Positions 19,144 to 27,647 of a DNA stretch of 64,000 nt are shown piece after piece (position 1 is the stretch's first letter; each line of letters starts with the position of its first letter). The notes beneath the pieces were generated by a model. It saw only the letters and a program-made list of their open reading frames with translations, was not told the DNA's origin and did no database searches. Position numbers and translations under genes: made by a program. Source of the DNA: Mycoplana rhizolycopersici (GTDB lineage Bacteria; Pseudomonadota; Alphaproteobacteria; Rhizobiales; Rhizobiaceae); contig NZ_JABXYK010000007.1 of the NCBI RefSeq assembly GCF_013378445.1, forward strand, positions 62,001 through 126,000, given 5' to 3'.

Positions 19144-19188
19144 TTGACAGCCGGCGACGCGCCTCCATAATGATCAGATGTCAGACCA
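19144..19188 (+). promoter_or_regulatory. Sigma-70-type promoter with GntR operator
   Basis: TTGACA (19144-19149), 18-nt spacer and TAATGA (19168-19173) form a good promoter ahead of the gntR-led operon. Directly downstream, ATGTCAGACCA (19178-19188) matches the FadR-subfamily pattern (TNGTNNNACNA) at all but one position. This suggests autorepression by the regulator at 19226. Confidence 0.6.
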
Positions 19189-19225
19189 ATTATGAGAAGC
19201 TGACGCAAAAACGGGGAATGGCCGC

Positions 19226-19948
19226 ATGACGGCGAGAATGGATGCCAAGCCGGCAATTTTGCCGCTGCCGCCAATGGACCGGGCGCGCCAGGTTACCGAG
19301 GCGCTTGCCAGCTATATCGGCCAGGCGAACCTCAAGGCCGGCGACCGGCTTCCGGCCGAGCGCGAGCTGATGTCCGCACTTGCCGTCGGGCGATCGACCA
19401 TCCGCGAGGTCATCCGCCACTTCCAGGCCCTCGGCGTCATGGAGACGCGCAAGGGCAGCGGCACCTATCTCTTGAAGCCCGTCACGACCGCTACGATCCA
19501 CATGCCGCTGTCCTTCGACGCCATGCACCTGCGCGATGCGCTTTTGCAGACGCTGGAGGTCCGCCGCGGCATCGAATGCGAGGCCAACATGGTCGCCGCC
19601 CGCCGGCGCACCGCAGGCGACCTGAAGACGATCGAGGAAAAGCTCGACGCGATGGAGCGGGTGCACCTGGCGAAGGGCACATCTGGACCCGAAGACCTCG
19701 CCTTTCACCTTGCCATCTACGATGCCACCCACAATCCGCTGTTCCGCCAGCTTCTGGAGCAGATGCGCGAGGCCTTCGAGCGTTTCTGGGACGAGCCGTT
19801 CGATCGGCCCGACTTTGCCCGCCGCTCCTTTCCCTTCCACCGCACGCTGTTCAACGCGATCGTCGCCCAGGACACGGAAGCCGCGCGCCGCGAAACGCTA
19901 AAGATCCTCGACGTCGTCGAGGAAGACATCAAGGAAATGTCAAAATGA
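19226..19948 (+). CDS. GntR-family regulator, FadR (FCD) subgroup
   Basis: 240 residues: N-terminal winged helix (about 15-85) with GDRLPAERELMSALAVGRSTIREV, and an all-helical FCD ligand domain (about 95-225). FCD proteins usually sense organic acids or sugar acids. It is the first gene of an operon; its stop overlaps the next start (ATGA), so regulator and PLP enzyme are coupled. It probably controls the divergent GlcD-like gene as well. Confidence 0.93.
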   Translation: MTARMDAKPAILPLPPMDRARQVTEALASYIGQANLKAGDRLPAERELMSALAVGRSTIREVIRHFQALGVMETRKGSGTYLLKPVTTATIHMPLSFDAMHLRDALLQTLEVRRGIECEANMVAARRRTAGDLKTIEEKLDAMERVHLAKGTSGPEDLAFHLAIYDATHNPLFRQLLEQMREAFERFWDEPFDRPDFARRSFPFHRTLFNAIVAQDTEAARRETLKILDVVEEDIKEMSK

Positions 19949-21117
19949 TCAACGGCTCCGATCCGTTCGACCTCGCCTCGCTGATCGTCGCCCATGACGA
20001 GGCCAACGCCTTCGAGGCGGTGGTGCCGCCGATCGTGCAGACCTCGCTGTTCACCTTCTCCTCCTATGACGAGATGGTCTCGGCCTATCGCGGCGAGATC
20101 GTCCGGCCGATCTATACCCGCGGCCTGAACCCCACCGTGCGCGCCTTCGAGGAGATGCTGGCCAAGCTCGAGGGCGGCGAGGACGCGATGGGCTTTGCCA
20201 GCGGCATGGCCGCGATCTCGTCCACTGTTCTCTCCTTCGTCGAGCCCGGTGATCGCATCGTCGCCGTCAGGCACGTCTATCCCGATGCCTTCCGCCTGTT
20301 CGGCACCATCCTGAAGCGCATGAAGATCGAGGTGACCTATGTCGACGGGCGCGACGAGGAGGCGGTTGCCCGCGCGCTGCCGGGCGCGAAGCTCTTCTAC
20401 ATGGAAAGCCCGACGAGCTGGGTGATGGACGCCCACGATGTCGGCGCGCTCGCCGCCCTTGCAAGGCGGCACGGCATCGTCTCGGTCATCGACAACAGCT
20501 GGGCAAGCCCGATCTTCCAGCGCCCGCTGTCGCTCGGCGTCGACCTTGTCCTGCACTCGGCCTCGAAATATCTCGGTGGCCACAGCGACGTCGTCGCCGG
20601 CGTCGTCACCGGCTCGAAGGATCTGATCGGCCGCATCCGTGCCGAGGCCTATCCCTATCTCGGCGGCAAGCTGTCGCCCTTCGATGCGTGGCTGTTGGTG
20701 CGTGGCCTGCGCACCCTGCCGATCCGCATGAAGGCGCACGAGGCTTCGGCGCTGGAGATTGCCCGCCGCCTTCAGGCGCTGGACATCGTCGAAAGCGTCC
20801 AGCATCCCGCGCTTGCCAACCGCCTGCCGCCGGGCCTGACAGGCACCTCCGGCCTGTTCTCCTTCATCTTCCGCGAAGGCATCGACATCCGCGCCTTCGC
20901 CGATCGCCTGAGGCTGTTCAAGCTCGGCGTCAGCTGGGGCGGCCACGAAAGCCTGATCGTACCGGGCCAGGTCGTGCTGCAGCAGAAGGCGGAGCCCAAT
21001 TCCGCGCACGCATTCGGCATCCATCCGCGGTCCGTGCGTCTCCATGTCGGCCTCGAAGGAACCGGGGCCCTGTGGAGTGATCTGGAGGCGGCGATCGCAG
21101 CCGCCTCCCAAGCCTGA
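19945..21117 (+). CDS. Cys/Met-metabolism PLP-dependent enzyme (trans-sulfuration family)
   Basis: 390 residues, typical of cystathionine gamma-synthase/beta-lyase relatives. PLP features: GFASGMAAIS (about 83-92), YMESPTSWVMD (152-162), DNSWASPIFQRPLSLGVD, and SASKYLGGHSD with the Schiff-base Lys at 208. The start overlaps the gntR stop; a longer frame upstream is noncoding. Trans-sulfuration enzymes cleave or form C-S bonds (beta- or gamma-elimination). Its position inside a carbohydrate-type ABC operon is unusual and hints that the imported compound carries a thiol or amino-acid moiety. Confidence 0.9.
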   Translation: MINGSDPFDLASLIVAHDEANAFEAVVPPIVQTSLFTFSSYDEMVSAYRGEIVRPIYTRGLNPTVRAFEEMLAKLEGGEDAMGFASGMAAISSTVLSFVEPGDRIVAVRHVYPDAFRLFGTILKRMKIEVTYVDGRDEEAVARALPGAKLFYMESPTSWVMDAHDVGALAALARRHGIVSVIDNSWASPIFQRPLSLGVDLVLHSASKYLGGHSDVVAGVVTGSKDLIGRIRAEAYPYLGGKLSPFDAWLLVRGLRTLPIRMKAHEASALEIARRLQALDIVESVQHPALANRLPPGLTGTSGLFSFIFREGIDIRAFADRLRLFKLGVSWGGHESLIVPGQVVLQQKAEPNSAHAFGIHPRSVRLHVGLEGTGALWSDLEAAIAAASQA

Positions 21118-21153
21118 AGAGCAATAAACCAAAGCCCATAAGGGGGAGCGACC

Positions 21154-22413
21154 ATGAAAAGACTGCTGACTGCCGCATTGTTCGCCGCGATGATGTCCGG
21201 GACCGCGCTTGCCGATACGACGTTGAAGCTCGTGGAGGTGATCACCAGCCCCGAGCGTACCGAGACGCTGAAGTCCATCGTCGGCAAGTTCGAGGCCGAA
21301 AATCCCGGCACCAAGGTCGAGATCATCTCGCTGCCCTGGGGCGAGGCTTTCCAGAAGTTCGCCACCATGGTTTCCGCCGGGGAAATCCCCGACGTGATGG
21401 AAATGCCCGACACCTGGCTCTCGCTCTATGCCAATAACGGCATGCTGGAGAGCCTCGAGCCCTATCTCTCCAAGTGGGAGCACACCTCGGGCCTGACCGC
21501 CCGCGCGCTCGAACTCGGCCGCGACGTCAACGATACCGCCTACATGCTGCCCTACGGCTTTTATCTGCGCGCGATGTTCTACAACAAGAAGCTGCTGGAA
21601 GAGGCCGGCGTCTCCGAGCCGCCGAAGACGATGGACGAATTCGCCGAGGCCGCCAAGAAGGTCTCCGCACTCCCCGGCAAGTCCGGCTACTGCCTGCGCG
21701 GCGGCCCGGGCGGCCTGAACGGCTGGATGATGTTCGGCGCCACCATGGCCGGCGACAACAAGTTCTTCAACGAAGACGGCACCTCGACCATGAACAGCGA
21801 GGGCTGGGTCAAGGGCCTGACCTGGCTGATCGACCTCTACAAGAACGGCTACGCGCCGAAGGACAGCGTCAACTGGGGCTTCAACGAGATCGTCGCCGGC
21901 TTCTACAGCGGCACCTGCGCCTTCCTCGACCAGGATCCGGACGCGCTGATCGCGATCGCCGAGCGCATGAAGGCCGAGGACTACGGCATCATGACCATGC
22001 CGAAGGGCCCGTCCGGCAAGACCTTCCCGACCATCGGTTATGCGGGCTGGTCGATGATGGCGGCCAGCGAGAACAAGGACCTCTCCTGGAAGCTGATCGA
22101 GGCGCTGGAAGGCCCGCAAGGCAACATCGAGTGGAACAAGCGCACCGGCGCGCTGCCGGTGCATACCTCCGCCGAGAAGGACCCCTTCTATGCCAGCGAG
22201 CAGTTCAAGGGCTGGTTCGCCGAGCTGGAGGACAAGGACGCGGTCCCGACCGTGATGCCGACCTACCTGGAGGAATTCGCCTTCTTCAAGGATTCGCTCG
22301 TTATCCAGACCTCGCAGAAGGCGCTTCTCGGCGAGATCACGCCACAGGAACTCGCCGACCAGTGGGCCGAGTACCTGACCAAGGCGCAGCAGAAGTATCT
22401 GGCGAAGAAGTAG
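21154..22413 (+). CDS. Carbohydrate ABC transporter substrate-binding protein
   Basis: 419 residues, family 1 extracellular solute-binding protein. Signal peptide at 1-20 (MKRLLTAALFAAMMSGTALA). The mature domain shows EIPDVMEMPDTWL, the hinge region PYGFYLRAMFYNKKLLEEAG and GYAGWSMMAASENKD, as in maltose/glycerol-3-phosphate-type binders. GGGGGAG precedes the ATG. It delivers the ligand to the two permeases and ATPase downstream. Ligand not predictable. Confidence 0.93.
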   Translation: MKRLLTAALFAAMMSGTALADTTLKLVEVITSPERTETLKSIVGKFEAENPGTKVEIISLPWGEAFQKFATMVSAGEIPDVMEMPDTWLSLYANNGMLESLEPYLSKWEHTSGLTARALELGRDVNDTAYMLPYGFYLRAMFYNKKLLEEAGVSEPPKTMDEFAEAAKKVSALPGKSGYCLRGGPGGLNGWMMFGATMAGDNKFFNEDGTSTMNSEGWVKGLTWLIDLYKNGYAPKDSVNWGFNEIVAGFYSGTCAFLDQDPDALIAIAERMKAEDYGIMTMPKGPSGKTFPTIGYAGWSMMAASENKDLSWKLIEALEGPQGNIEWNKRTGALPVHTSAEKDPFYASEQFKGWFAELEDKDAVPTVMPTYLEEFAFFKDSLVIQTSQKALLGEITPQELADQWAEYLTKAQQKYLAKK

Positions 22414-22427
22414 GGCGATCCATAGGG

Positions 22428-22566
22428 AAAGTCCCCCTCTGGCCTGCCGGCCATCTCCCCCACAAGGGGGGAGAAGACCAGCGGCGCCCGTCCGCTCCGA
22501 TGGATCGATGGCGGAGCTGACGGCTTAAGCCTTCCCCCCTTGTGGGGAGGGTGGGGAGGGGGCTTT
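22428..22566. repeat. RIME-like intergenic palindrome
   Basis: Between the binding-protein and permease genes, AAAGTCCCCCTC...CCCCCACAAGGGGGGAGAAG (22428-22476) is inversely related to CTTCCCCCCTTGTGGGGAGG...GAGGGGGCTTT (22529-22566). Large G/C-rich palindromes of this type are the rhizobial intergenic mosaic elements. Within an operon it could trim or stabilise mRNA so that the binding protein is made in excess. Confidence 0.65.
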
Positions 22567-22590
22567 CACCACGTCCGACTAACCCGCTGC

Positions 22591-22626
22591 TCGCAGGGAG
22601 AAGGTGCCGGCAGGCGGATGAGGGGC
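22591..22626 (+). repeat. Dispersed 36-bp repeat, copy 1
   Basis: The 36-nt stretch containing GGGAGAAGGTGCCGGCAGG recurs at 25703-25738 with two differences. It is part of the mosaic repeat family common in rhizobial intergenic DNA. Confidence 0.75.
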
Positions 22627-22709
22627 CGCCGCGCCCAATCTTCCCCGATTGCTTCGGTCCAACTCCTCCGGCACGCTGCCAACGCACGGCGCGTCGACGA
22701 AAAACGCCA

Positions 22710-23648
22710 ATGGAACGACTGCCGATGATGCACCAACCGATGAAGCACAACCGACCGCCGATGATGAAGCGGATCGCGGACGCCTCGGAGCCCTATCTCT
22801 ACAGTGCGCCGGCGCTGATCCTGATCGTCGCGGTCATGCTCGTGCCGCTCGTCGTCGGCATCTCCTATGCGTTCCGGGACATCCAGCTTCTGAACCCGTT
22901 TTCCGGAGGCTTTGTCGGTCTCGACCATTTCCGTGCGCTGGGGCAGGACCAGGCCTTCTACGGCGCGCTGAGGAACACGCTGTGGTGGACGGGCGCCTCC
23001 GTTTTCCTGCAGTTCACCTTCGGCCTGATCCTTGCGCTGCTGCTGGACAAGCCGTTTTATGGTCGCGGCCTGGTACAGGCGCTGGTCTTTTTGCCCTGGG
23101 CGGTGCCGAGCTTCCTCGCCGGCCTCAACTGGGCCTGGCTGTTCAATCCGGTCATCGGCCCGCTGCCGCACTGGTTTTACGCGCTCGGCCTGATGGATGA
23201 GCCCCACAACATCCTCTCCGACCCGCATCTTGCCATGTGGGGGCCGATCGCGGCCAACGTCTGGTGGGGCATTCCCTTCTTCGCCATCACCCTGCTGGCT
23301 GCCCTGCAGGCGATCCCGCGCGACCTCTACGAGGCGGCAAGCATCGACGGCGCAGGTCCCGTCCAGCGTTTCTGGTCGATCACGCTGCCCTTTCTCGCGC
23401 CGACGATCGCGATCACCGTTCTCCTGCGCACCGTCTGGATTTCCAACTTTGCCGACCTGATCGTCGTCATGACCAATGGCGGCCCGGCCGACCGCACCCA
23501 GATCGTCGCCAGCTACATCTTCACCCAGGCCTTCAAGCGGCTCGATTTCGGCTATGCCTCGGCGATCGCGCTCGTCCTGCTGGCGCTGCTGCTCGTCTAT
23601 TCGATGCTGATCGTGCTGCTCCGCCAGACCATGCTGAACAAGGGCTAA
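22710..23648 (+). CDS. Carbohydrate ABC transporter permease 1 (MalF-like)
   Basis: 312 residues with six predicted helices. The BPD-transporter EAA loop is visible as DLYEAASIDGAGPVQRFWSI at about 207-226. Several ATGs lie close together (22710, 22725, 22728, 22740, 22761, 22764). The first is used here, but a start at 22725/22728 after GGAACGACT is equally possible. First membrane subunit of the importer. Confidence 0.9.
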   Translation: MERLPMMHQPMKHNRPPMMKRIADASEPYLYSAPALILIVAVMLVPLVVGISYAFRDIQLLNPFSGGFVGLDHFRALGQDQAFYGALRNTLWWTGASVFLQFTFGLILALLLDKPFYGRGLVQALVFLPWAVPSFLAGLNWAWLFNPVIGPLPHWFYALGLMDEPHNILSDPHLAMWGPIAANVWWGIPFFAITLLAALQAIPRDLYEAASIDGAGPVQRFWSITLPFLAPTIAITVLLRTVWISNFADLIVVMTNGGPADRTQIVASYIFTQAFKRLDFGYASAIALVLLALLLVYSMLIVLLRQTMLNKG

Positions 23649-23652
23649 GACG

Positions 23653-24486
23653 ATGAAATCCCGCAGCCTCCTCCTCACCGGCGCCCATCGTCTCGCGATC
23701 CTCGCCTATGTCGTCTTCGCGCTGTTTCCGCTGTTCTGGCTTCTGAAGGTGTCGGTCACGCCGAACGACCTGCTCTACAGCGAGGGCGTGCGCATGTGGC
23801 CCTCGCGCATGACCTTCGAGCATTTCAATTTCGTCATCGCCCACAGCGCCTTTCCGACCTTCTTCAAGAACAGCCTGATCGTCTCCGGTGCCACTGCCGT
23901 CGTCGTCACCGTCCTTGCCTCGCTCTCCGGCTACGCGCTGTCGCGCTTCTCCTTCCGGGCGAAGTACTGGATCGTCGCGCTGATGCTGATCACCCAGATG
24001 TTCCCGCTGGTCATGCTGGTGGCGCCGATCTTCAAGATGCTGTCGCCGCTGGGACTGACCAACAGCCTGACCGGCCTCGTCATCGTCTACTCCGCCTTCA
24101 ACGTTCCCTTCGCCACCTTCCTGATGCAGTCCTTCTTCGACGGCATCCCGAAGGACCTGGAGGAGGCGGCGATGATCGACGGCGCCACCCAGTTCATAGC
24201 CTTCCGCCAGATCATCCTGCCGCTGACCCTGCCGGGCATCGCCGCCACGCTCGGCTTCGTCTTCACCGCCGCCTGGAGCGAGCTCCTGTTCGCGCTGATG
24301 CTGATCTCCGGCAACGACGCGGCGACGTTCCCCGTGGGGCTTCTCACCTTCGTCTCCAAGTTCTCCGTCGACTTCGGGCAGATGATGGCCGCCGGCGTGC
24401 TCGCGCTGATCCCGGCCTGCCTGTTCTTCCTCCTCATCCAGCGCTATCTCGTGCAGGGCCTGACGGCCGGCGCGGTTAAGGGATAA
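23653..24486 (+). CDS. Carbohydrate ABC transporter permease 2 (MalG-like)
   Basis: 277 residues, six helices, EAA loop [20 protein letters not shown] at about 172-191, and the C-terminal family pattern [14 protein letters not shown]. It starts 4 nt after the first permease and its stop overlaps the ATPase start (TAATG). Confidence 0.94.
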   Translation: MKSRSLLLTGAHRLAILAYVVFALFPLFWLLKVSVTPNDLLYSEGVRMWPSRMTFEHFNFVIAHSAFPTFFKNSLIVSGATAVVVTVLASLSGYALSRFSFRAKYWIVALMLITQMFPLVMLVAPIFKMLSPLGLTNSLTGLVIVYSAFNVPFATFLMQSFFDGIPKDLEEAAMIDGATQFIAFRQIILPLTLPGIAATLGFVFTAAWSELLFALMLISGNDAATFPVGLLTFVSKFSVDFGQMMAAGVLALIPACLFFLLIQRYLVQGLTAGAVKG

Positions 24487-25559
24487 TGACCATGGCTTCC
24501 ATCGATATCGAAAGCGTCCGCAAGAGCTACGGCCCAGTCTCGGTCCTGCACGGCGTCGATCTTGCCATCAAGGATGGCGAATTCATCGTCCTCGTCGGCC
24601 CGTCCGGCTGCGGCAAGTCCACGCTGCTGCGCATGATAGCGGGCCTGGAGGAGGTGACCGGCGGCGAGATCCGCATCTCCGGCAACCGCGTCAACGATCT
24701 GGCGCCCAAGGACCGCGACATCGCCATGGTGTTCCAGTCCTACGCGCTCTACCCGCACATGTCTGTCGCCGACAACATGAGCTACAGCCTGCGGCTCCGA
24801 AAGACGGCAAAGGACAAGATCGCCAGCGCCGTCAGCAGCGCCGCCACCAAGCTCGGGCTCGATCCGCTTCTGGAGCGCCGGCCGAAGGCGCTCTCCGGCG
24901 GCCAGCGCCAGCGCGTCGCCATGGGCCGCGCCATCGTCCGCCAGCCCAAGGCCTTCCTGTTCGACGAGCCGCTCTCCAACCTCGACGCCCGGCTGCGCGA
25001 ACAGATGCGCGCCGAGATCAAGAAGCTGCATGCCGACCTGAAGGCGACCTCGATCTACGTCACCCACGACCAGATCGAGGCGATGACGCTCGCCGACCGC
25101 ATCGTCGCCATGCACGGCGGCGTCGTCCAGCAGGTGGGCACGCCGCTGGAACTCTACGACACCCCCGCCAACCTGTTCGTCGCAGGCTTCATCGGCTCGC
25201 CGGGCATGAATTTTCTCGAGGGCCGCTACGTGAAAACGGGCGAGGGCGCCGGCGTCCGGCTTTCGGACGGCACGGTGGTCCCGGTCGCACCCCGCGCGGG
25301 CCTCGCGCCGGAAACCACAGTCACGCTCGGCATCCGCCCCGAGCACGTCGTCATCGCCAAGGACGGCATGCTGGAGGCGACCGTCGATCTCGTCGAGCCG
25401 ACGGGCTTCGGCATCATCCTCCACCTGTCGCTGCACGGCCTGCCCTTCAAGATCTTCACCCTCGACCGTGACGCGCTCTCTGCTGGCCCCACGGTCCGTG
25501 TCGATTTTCCGCAAAAGCACCTGCACGTCTTCGACGAGACGGGGAGCAGGGCGGATTGA
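24486..25559 (+). CDS. Carbohydrate ABC transporter ATP-binding protein (UgpC/MsmK-like)
   Basis: 357 residues. Walker A GPSGCGKS (about 39-46), Q-loop [13 protein letters not shown], signature [15 protein letters not shown], Walker [13 protein letters not shown], switch [10 protein letters not shown], and a C-terminal TOBE/OB extension (about 240-350) typical of sugar importers. A second ATG 6 nt downstream could also serve. Last gene of the operon; a 20-bp palindrome follows. Confidence 0.94.
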   Translation: MTMASIDIESVRKSYGPVSVLHGVDLAIKDGEFIVLVGPSGCGKSTLLRMIAGLEEVTGGEIRISGNRVNDLAPKDRDIAMVFQSYALYPHMSVADNMSYSLRLRKTAKDKIASAVSSAATKLGLDPLLERRPKALSGGQRQRVAMGRAIVRQPKAFLFDEPLSNLDARLREQMRAEIKKLHADLKATSIYVTHDQIEAMTLADRIVAMHGGVVQQVGTPLELYDTPANLFVAGFIGSPGMNFLEGRYVKTGEGAGVRLSDGTVVPVAPRAGLAPETTVTLGIRPEHVVIAKDGMLEATVDLVEPTGFGIILHLSLHGLPFKIFTLDRDALSAGPTVRVDFPQKHLHVFDETGSRAD

Positions 25560-25591
25560 GATGGTTCGCCACCGCCGGGGCGCGATGATTG

Positions 25592-25643
25592 CCCCTCACC
25601 CTTGCCCTCTCGCCGCGAGCGGGGAGAGGGCAAGGGTGAGGGG
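25592..25643. repeat. 20-bp perfect palindrome downstream of the ABC operon
   Basis: CCCCTCACCCTTGCCCTCTC (25592-25611) and its exact reverse complement (25624-25643) enclose a 12-nt loop. It belongs to the RIME/REP-like family and could end or protect the ABC transcript. No T-run follows. Confidence 0.75.
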
Positions 25644-25702
25644 ATAAGTCTGCTCAGACGTTGCGTTGGTGGCCAGCGTCGCGGTCGCGGTCCTTGCCCC
25701 GC

Positions 25703-25738
25703 TCGCGGGGAGAAGGTGCCGGCAGGTGGATGAGGGGC
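25703..25738 (+). repeat. Dispersed 36-bp repeat, copy 2
   Basis: It shares 34 of 36 bases with 22591-22626 and lies in the gap between the ABC operon and the convergent GST gene. Confidence 0.75.
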
Positions 25739-25772
25739 GGAAGCCGGCCGCGGAGCGGGATAGGGACCCGCC

Positions 25773-26432
25773 TCAATCGCGATCCGGTGCTCCGAGCGGG
25801 AACAGTTTGCGAAACGGTCTTGCCTCCTCAACCGCGCGGGCGAAGGAGGGGCGGGCGAGCAGGCGGTCGCGGTAGCCGCGCAGGTTCTCGAACCTGCGGT
25901 CGATCGCGTGCGTCCAGTCGGCATAGAAGAGCGCCGGGGCGGCCGCGCAATCCGCCAGGCTGAAACGGTCGCCGGCGGCCCATGCGCGTCCTTGAAGTTT
26001 CCGGTCGAGCCAGAGATAGGCGCGGTCGAGCATCGTGCGGGCATCCGCCACGCCGTGGGCGTCGCGGTCGGCCGGCGGCCTGATCGCGTCGAACACGATC
26101 TTCTGCATCGGGGTCATGATGTAGTTATCGAAGATCCGGTCGAGCATCCGCACCTCAAGCGCCGCATCGGCATCAGCCGGGATCGGCTTGAACGGCCCGG
26201 GAAAGGCTTGGTCGAGATACTCGATGATGATGGTCGCCTCAAGCAGCGTCTTTGCCCCATCGACCAGGATGGGAAAGCGCTGGACTGGCCACAGCGCCTC
26301 GAACTCGGCGAGTACGTCTGGATGCTCCTGCGCCAGAAGGCGAAACTCGAATGGGATCTCGTTCTCGTAGAGCGCGATCAGCACCTTCTGGCAATAGGCC
26401 GAGAAAGGGTGGGCGTAGAGAATGGGTTTCAC
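25773..26432 (-). CDS. Glutathione S-transferase family protein
   Basis: 219 residues from a GTG start preceded by GGGAGG. The N-terminal thioredoxin-like domain shows HPFSAYCQKVLIALYE (about 8-23) and the glutathione-contact region TIIEYLDQAFPG (about 67-78). An all-helical C-terminal domain follows, with FSLADCAAAPALFYAD. The usual catalytic Ser/Tyr is in the HPFSAY region. GSTs conjugate or reduce electrophiles; the substrate is unknown. A perfect palindrome lies upstream at 26478-26496. Confidence 0.92.
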   Translation of the reverse strand: MKPILYAHPFSAYCQKVLIALYENEIPFEFRLLAQEHPDVLAEFEALWPVQRFPILVDGAKTLLEATIIIEYLDQAFPGPFKPIPADADAALEVRMLDRIFDNYIMTPMQKIVFDAIRPPADRDAHGVADARTMLDRAYLWLDRKLQGRAWAAGDRFSLADCAAAPALFYADWTHAIDRRFENLRGYRDRLLARPSFARAVEEARPFRKLFPLGAPDRD

Positions 26433-26772
26433 GTCGTCCTCCCATCAGTCTCCCTAATGCTACCAGACTAACAAAACTGATTGCATTTTGCAATCAGAAT
26501 GCGCCGACTTCCCGCGCTTGCAGCCGTCGCCGTCGCCCAAGTGCGTGATTTCTGTCGCATCTTTCAGCCGAACGCGCGGCTGCGACGGGCAGGCAGGCGG
26601 ATTTTCTTGTCAAATGCCCGTTCTGTTGTTGTCATGCCCGGCATCAGTCACGGCGAATCGTCTGTGGCGGAGGCTCCGGATGTGGGCTGGTTACTGGGCC
26701 ATTGGGGACCGGGCCGCATCGGAGCGACAGGGGACATATGATCGCTCGCGTGAGGCGATCCAGGAGGGCCAT
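26433..26772. other. Intergenic region between divergent GST and outer-membrane protein genes
   Basis: 340 nt with no convincing gene. It contains the palindrome at 26478-26496 and is somewhat lower in GC near the GST side. Short ORFs here have poor codon bias. Confidence 0.6.
26478..26496. promoter_or_regulatory. Palindromic operator candidate upstream of GST
   Basis: TGATTGCA-TTT-TGCAATCA is an 8-bp perfect inverted repeat, 46-64 nt before the GST start. This is the form of a dimeric-repressor site (LysR, MarR or TetR type). The cognate regulator is not adjacent. Confidence 0.5.
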
Positions 26773-27567
26773 ATGAAGCATCGCATTGCATCGACCTTCT
26801 TCTGCGCGGGGCTATGCATGCTCGGCCAAAGCGCCGCGGCAGCAGACATTGCTCCTGTCGCGATGACCCCGGAGGCCAAGCAGGTCGAAACCGAAAGCGG
26901 TTGGACCTTCTCCTTTGCGCCCTATTTCTGGGCGGCAGGCCTTTCCGGCGACCTGACTGCCTTCGGCCAACGCACTGTTCACGTGGATTCTTCGTTCGGC
27001 GACGTCTGGGATCATCTGGATTTCGCCGCGATGGCGATCGGCGAAGCCCGCTACGGCCGTTACAGCGTCTTCACCGACCTGATGTACACCAAGCTCTCGG
27101 GCAGTTCGGCAACGCCGCGCGGGTTCCTCGCCGACAGGATCGAGGTCGACTCGGAGACGTTTGCGGGATTTGTCGGTGCCGGATACTCGCTGCTGCAGGA
27201 CAATAACGGCCACTTCGATGTCGTCGGCGGCATCCGGGTCTGGTCGGTCGATACCACGATCTCGATCAGCGGCGGCGTCTTCGATGGCCGTTCGCGCAGC
27301 GACGGCGACACCTGGGTCGACGCGCTGGGCGGCTTCAAGGGAACCTATTTCCTCACGCCGAACGTGTTCCTGACCGGCTGGGGCATGGTCGGTGGCGGCG
27401 GTGCCAATATCGACTGGGACGTCGCAGGCACGGTCGGTTACAAGTTCAACGACACATTTTCGTCCGTGGTCGGCTATCGTGCGCTCGGCGTCGACTACAG
27501 CAACGACGGCTTCAAGTTCGACGTAGTCGAGCAGGGCCCCATCCTTGGGCTGGTGGTGAACTTCTGA
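26773..27567 (+). CDS. Outer-membrane beta-barrel protein
   Basis: 264 residues. Signal peptide about 1-24 (ending QSAAAAD). The mature part alternates polar and nonpolar residues in about eight strands and ends in Phe after GPILGLVVNF, the signature recognised by the Bam assembly machinery. AGGAGGG precedes the ATG; the longer upstream frame is not supported. Function unknown; small barrels of this type serve as porin-like or surface proteins. Confidence 0.85.
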   Translation: MKHRIASTFFCAGLCMLGQSAAAADIAPVAMTPEAKQVETESGWTFSFAPYFWAAGLSGDLTAFGQRTVHVDSSFGDVWDHLDFAAMAIGEARYGRYSVFTDLMYTKLSGSSATPRGFLADRIEVDSETFAGFVGAGYSLLQDNNGHFDVVGGIRVWSVDTTISISGGVFDGRSRSDGDTWVDALGGFKGTYFLTPNVFLTGWGMVGGGGANIDWDVAGTVGYKFNDTFSSVVGYRALGVDYSNDGFKFDVVEQGPILGLVVNF

Positions 27568-27574
27568 AAATTGC

Positions 27575-27598
27575 GAGCGAGGCCGTAGCCTCGCTCTT
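27575..27598 (+). terminator. Hairpin after the outer-membrane protein gene
   Basis: GAGCGAGGC-CGTA-GCCTCGCTC is a 9-bp stem with a tetraloop starting 8 nt after the stop, followed by TTCA. Likely a plus-strand terminator, weak on its own. Confidence 0.55.
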
Positions 27599-27611
27599 CA
27601 GGCTGAATAAG

Positions 27612-27645
27612 AAGGGCCGGCCTCTCGAAGCCGGCCCTTTCGTTT
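27612..27645. terminator. Bidirectional terminator between convergent genes
   Basis: AAGGGCCGGC (27612-27621) pairs with GCCGGCCCTT (27630-27639), followed by TCGTTT. It lies between the convergent barrel and transaminase genes and can serve both. Confidence 0.75.
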
Positions 27646-27647
27646 GC

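Noticed and set aside
19717-22164. An 815-codon minus-strand frame opposite the GntR, PLP and binding-protein genes
   Set aside because: It spans three well-identified plus-strand genes and has low-complexity antisense composition.
26481-26741. 86-codon ORF in the GST/outer-membrane protein gap
   Set aside because: Overlaps the palindrome, has poor codon bias and no ribosome site.
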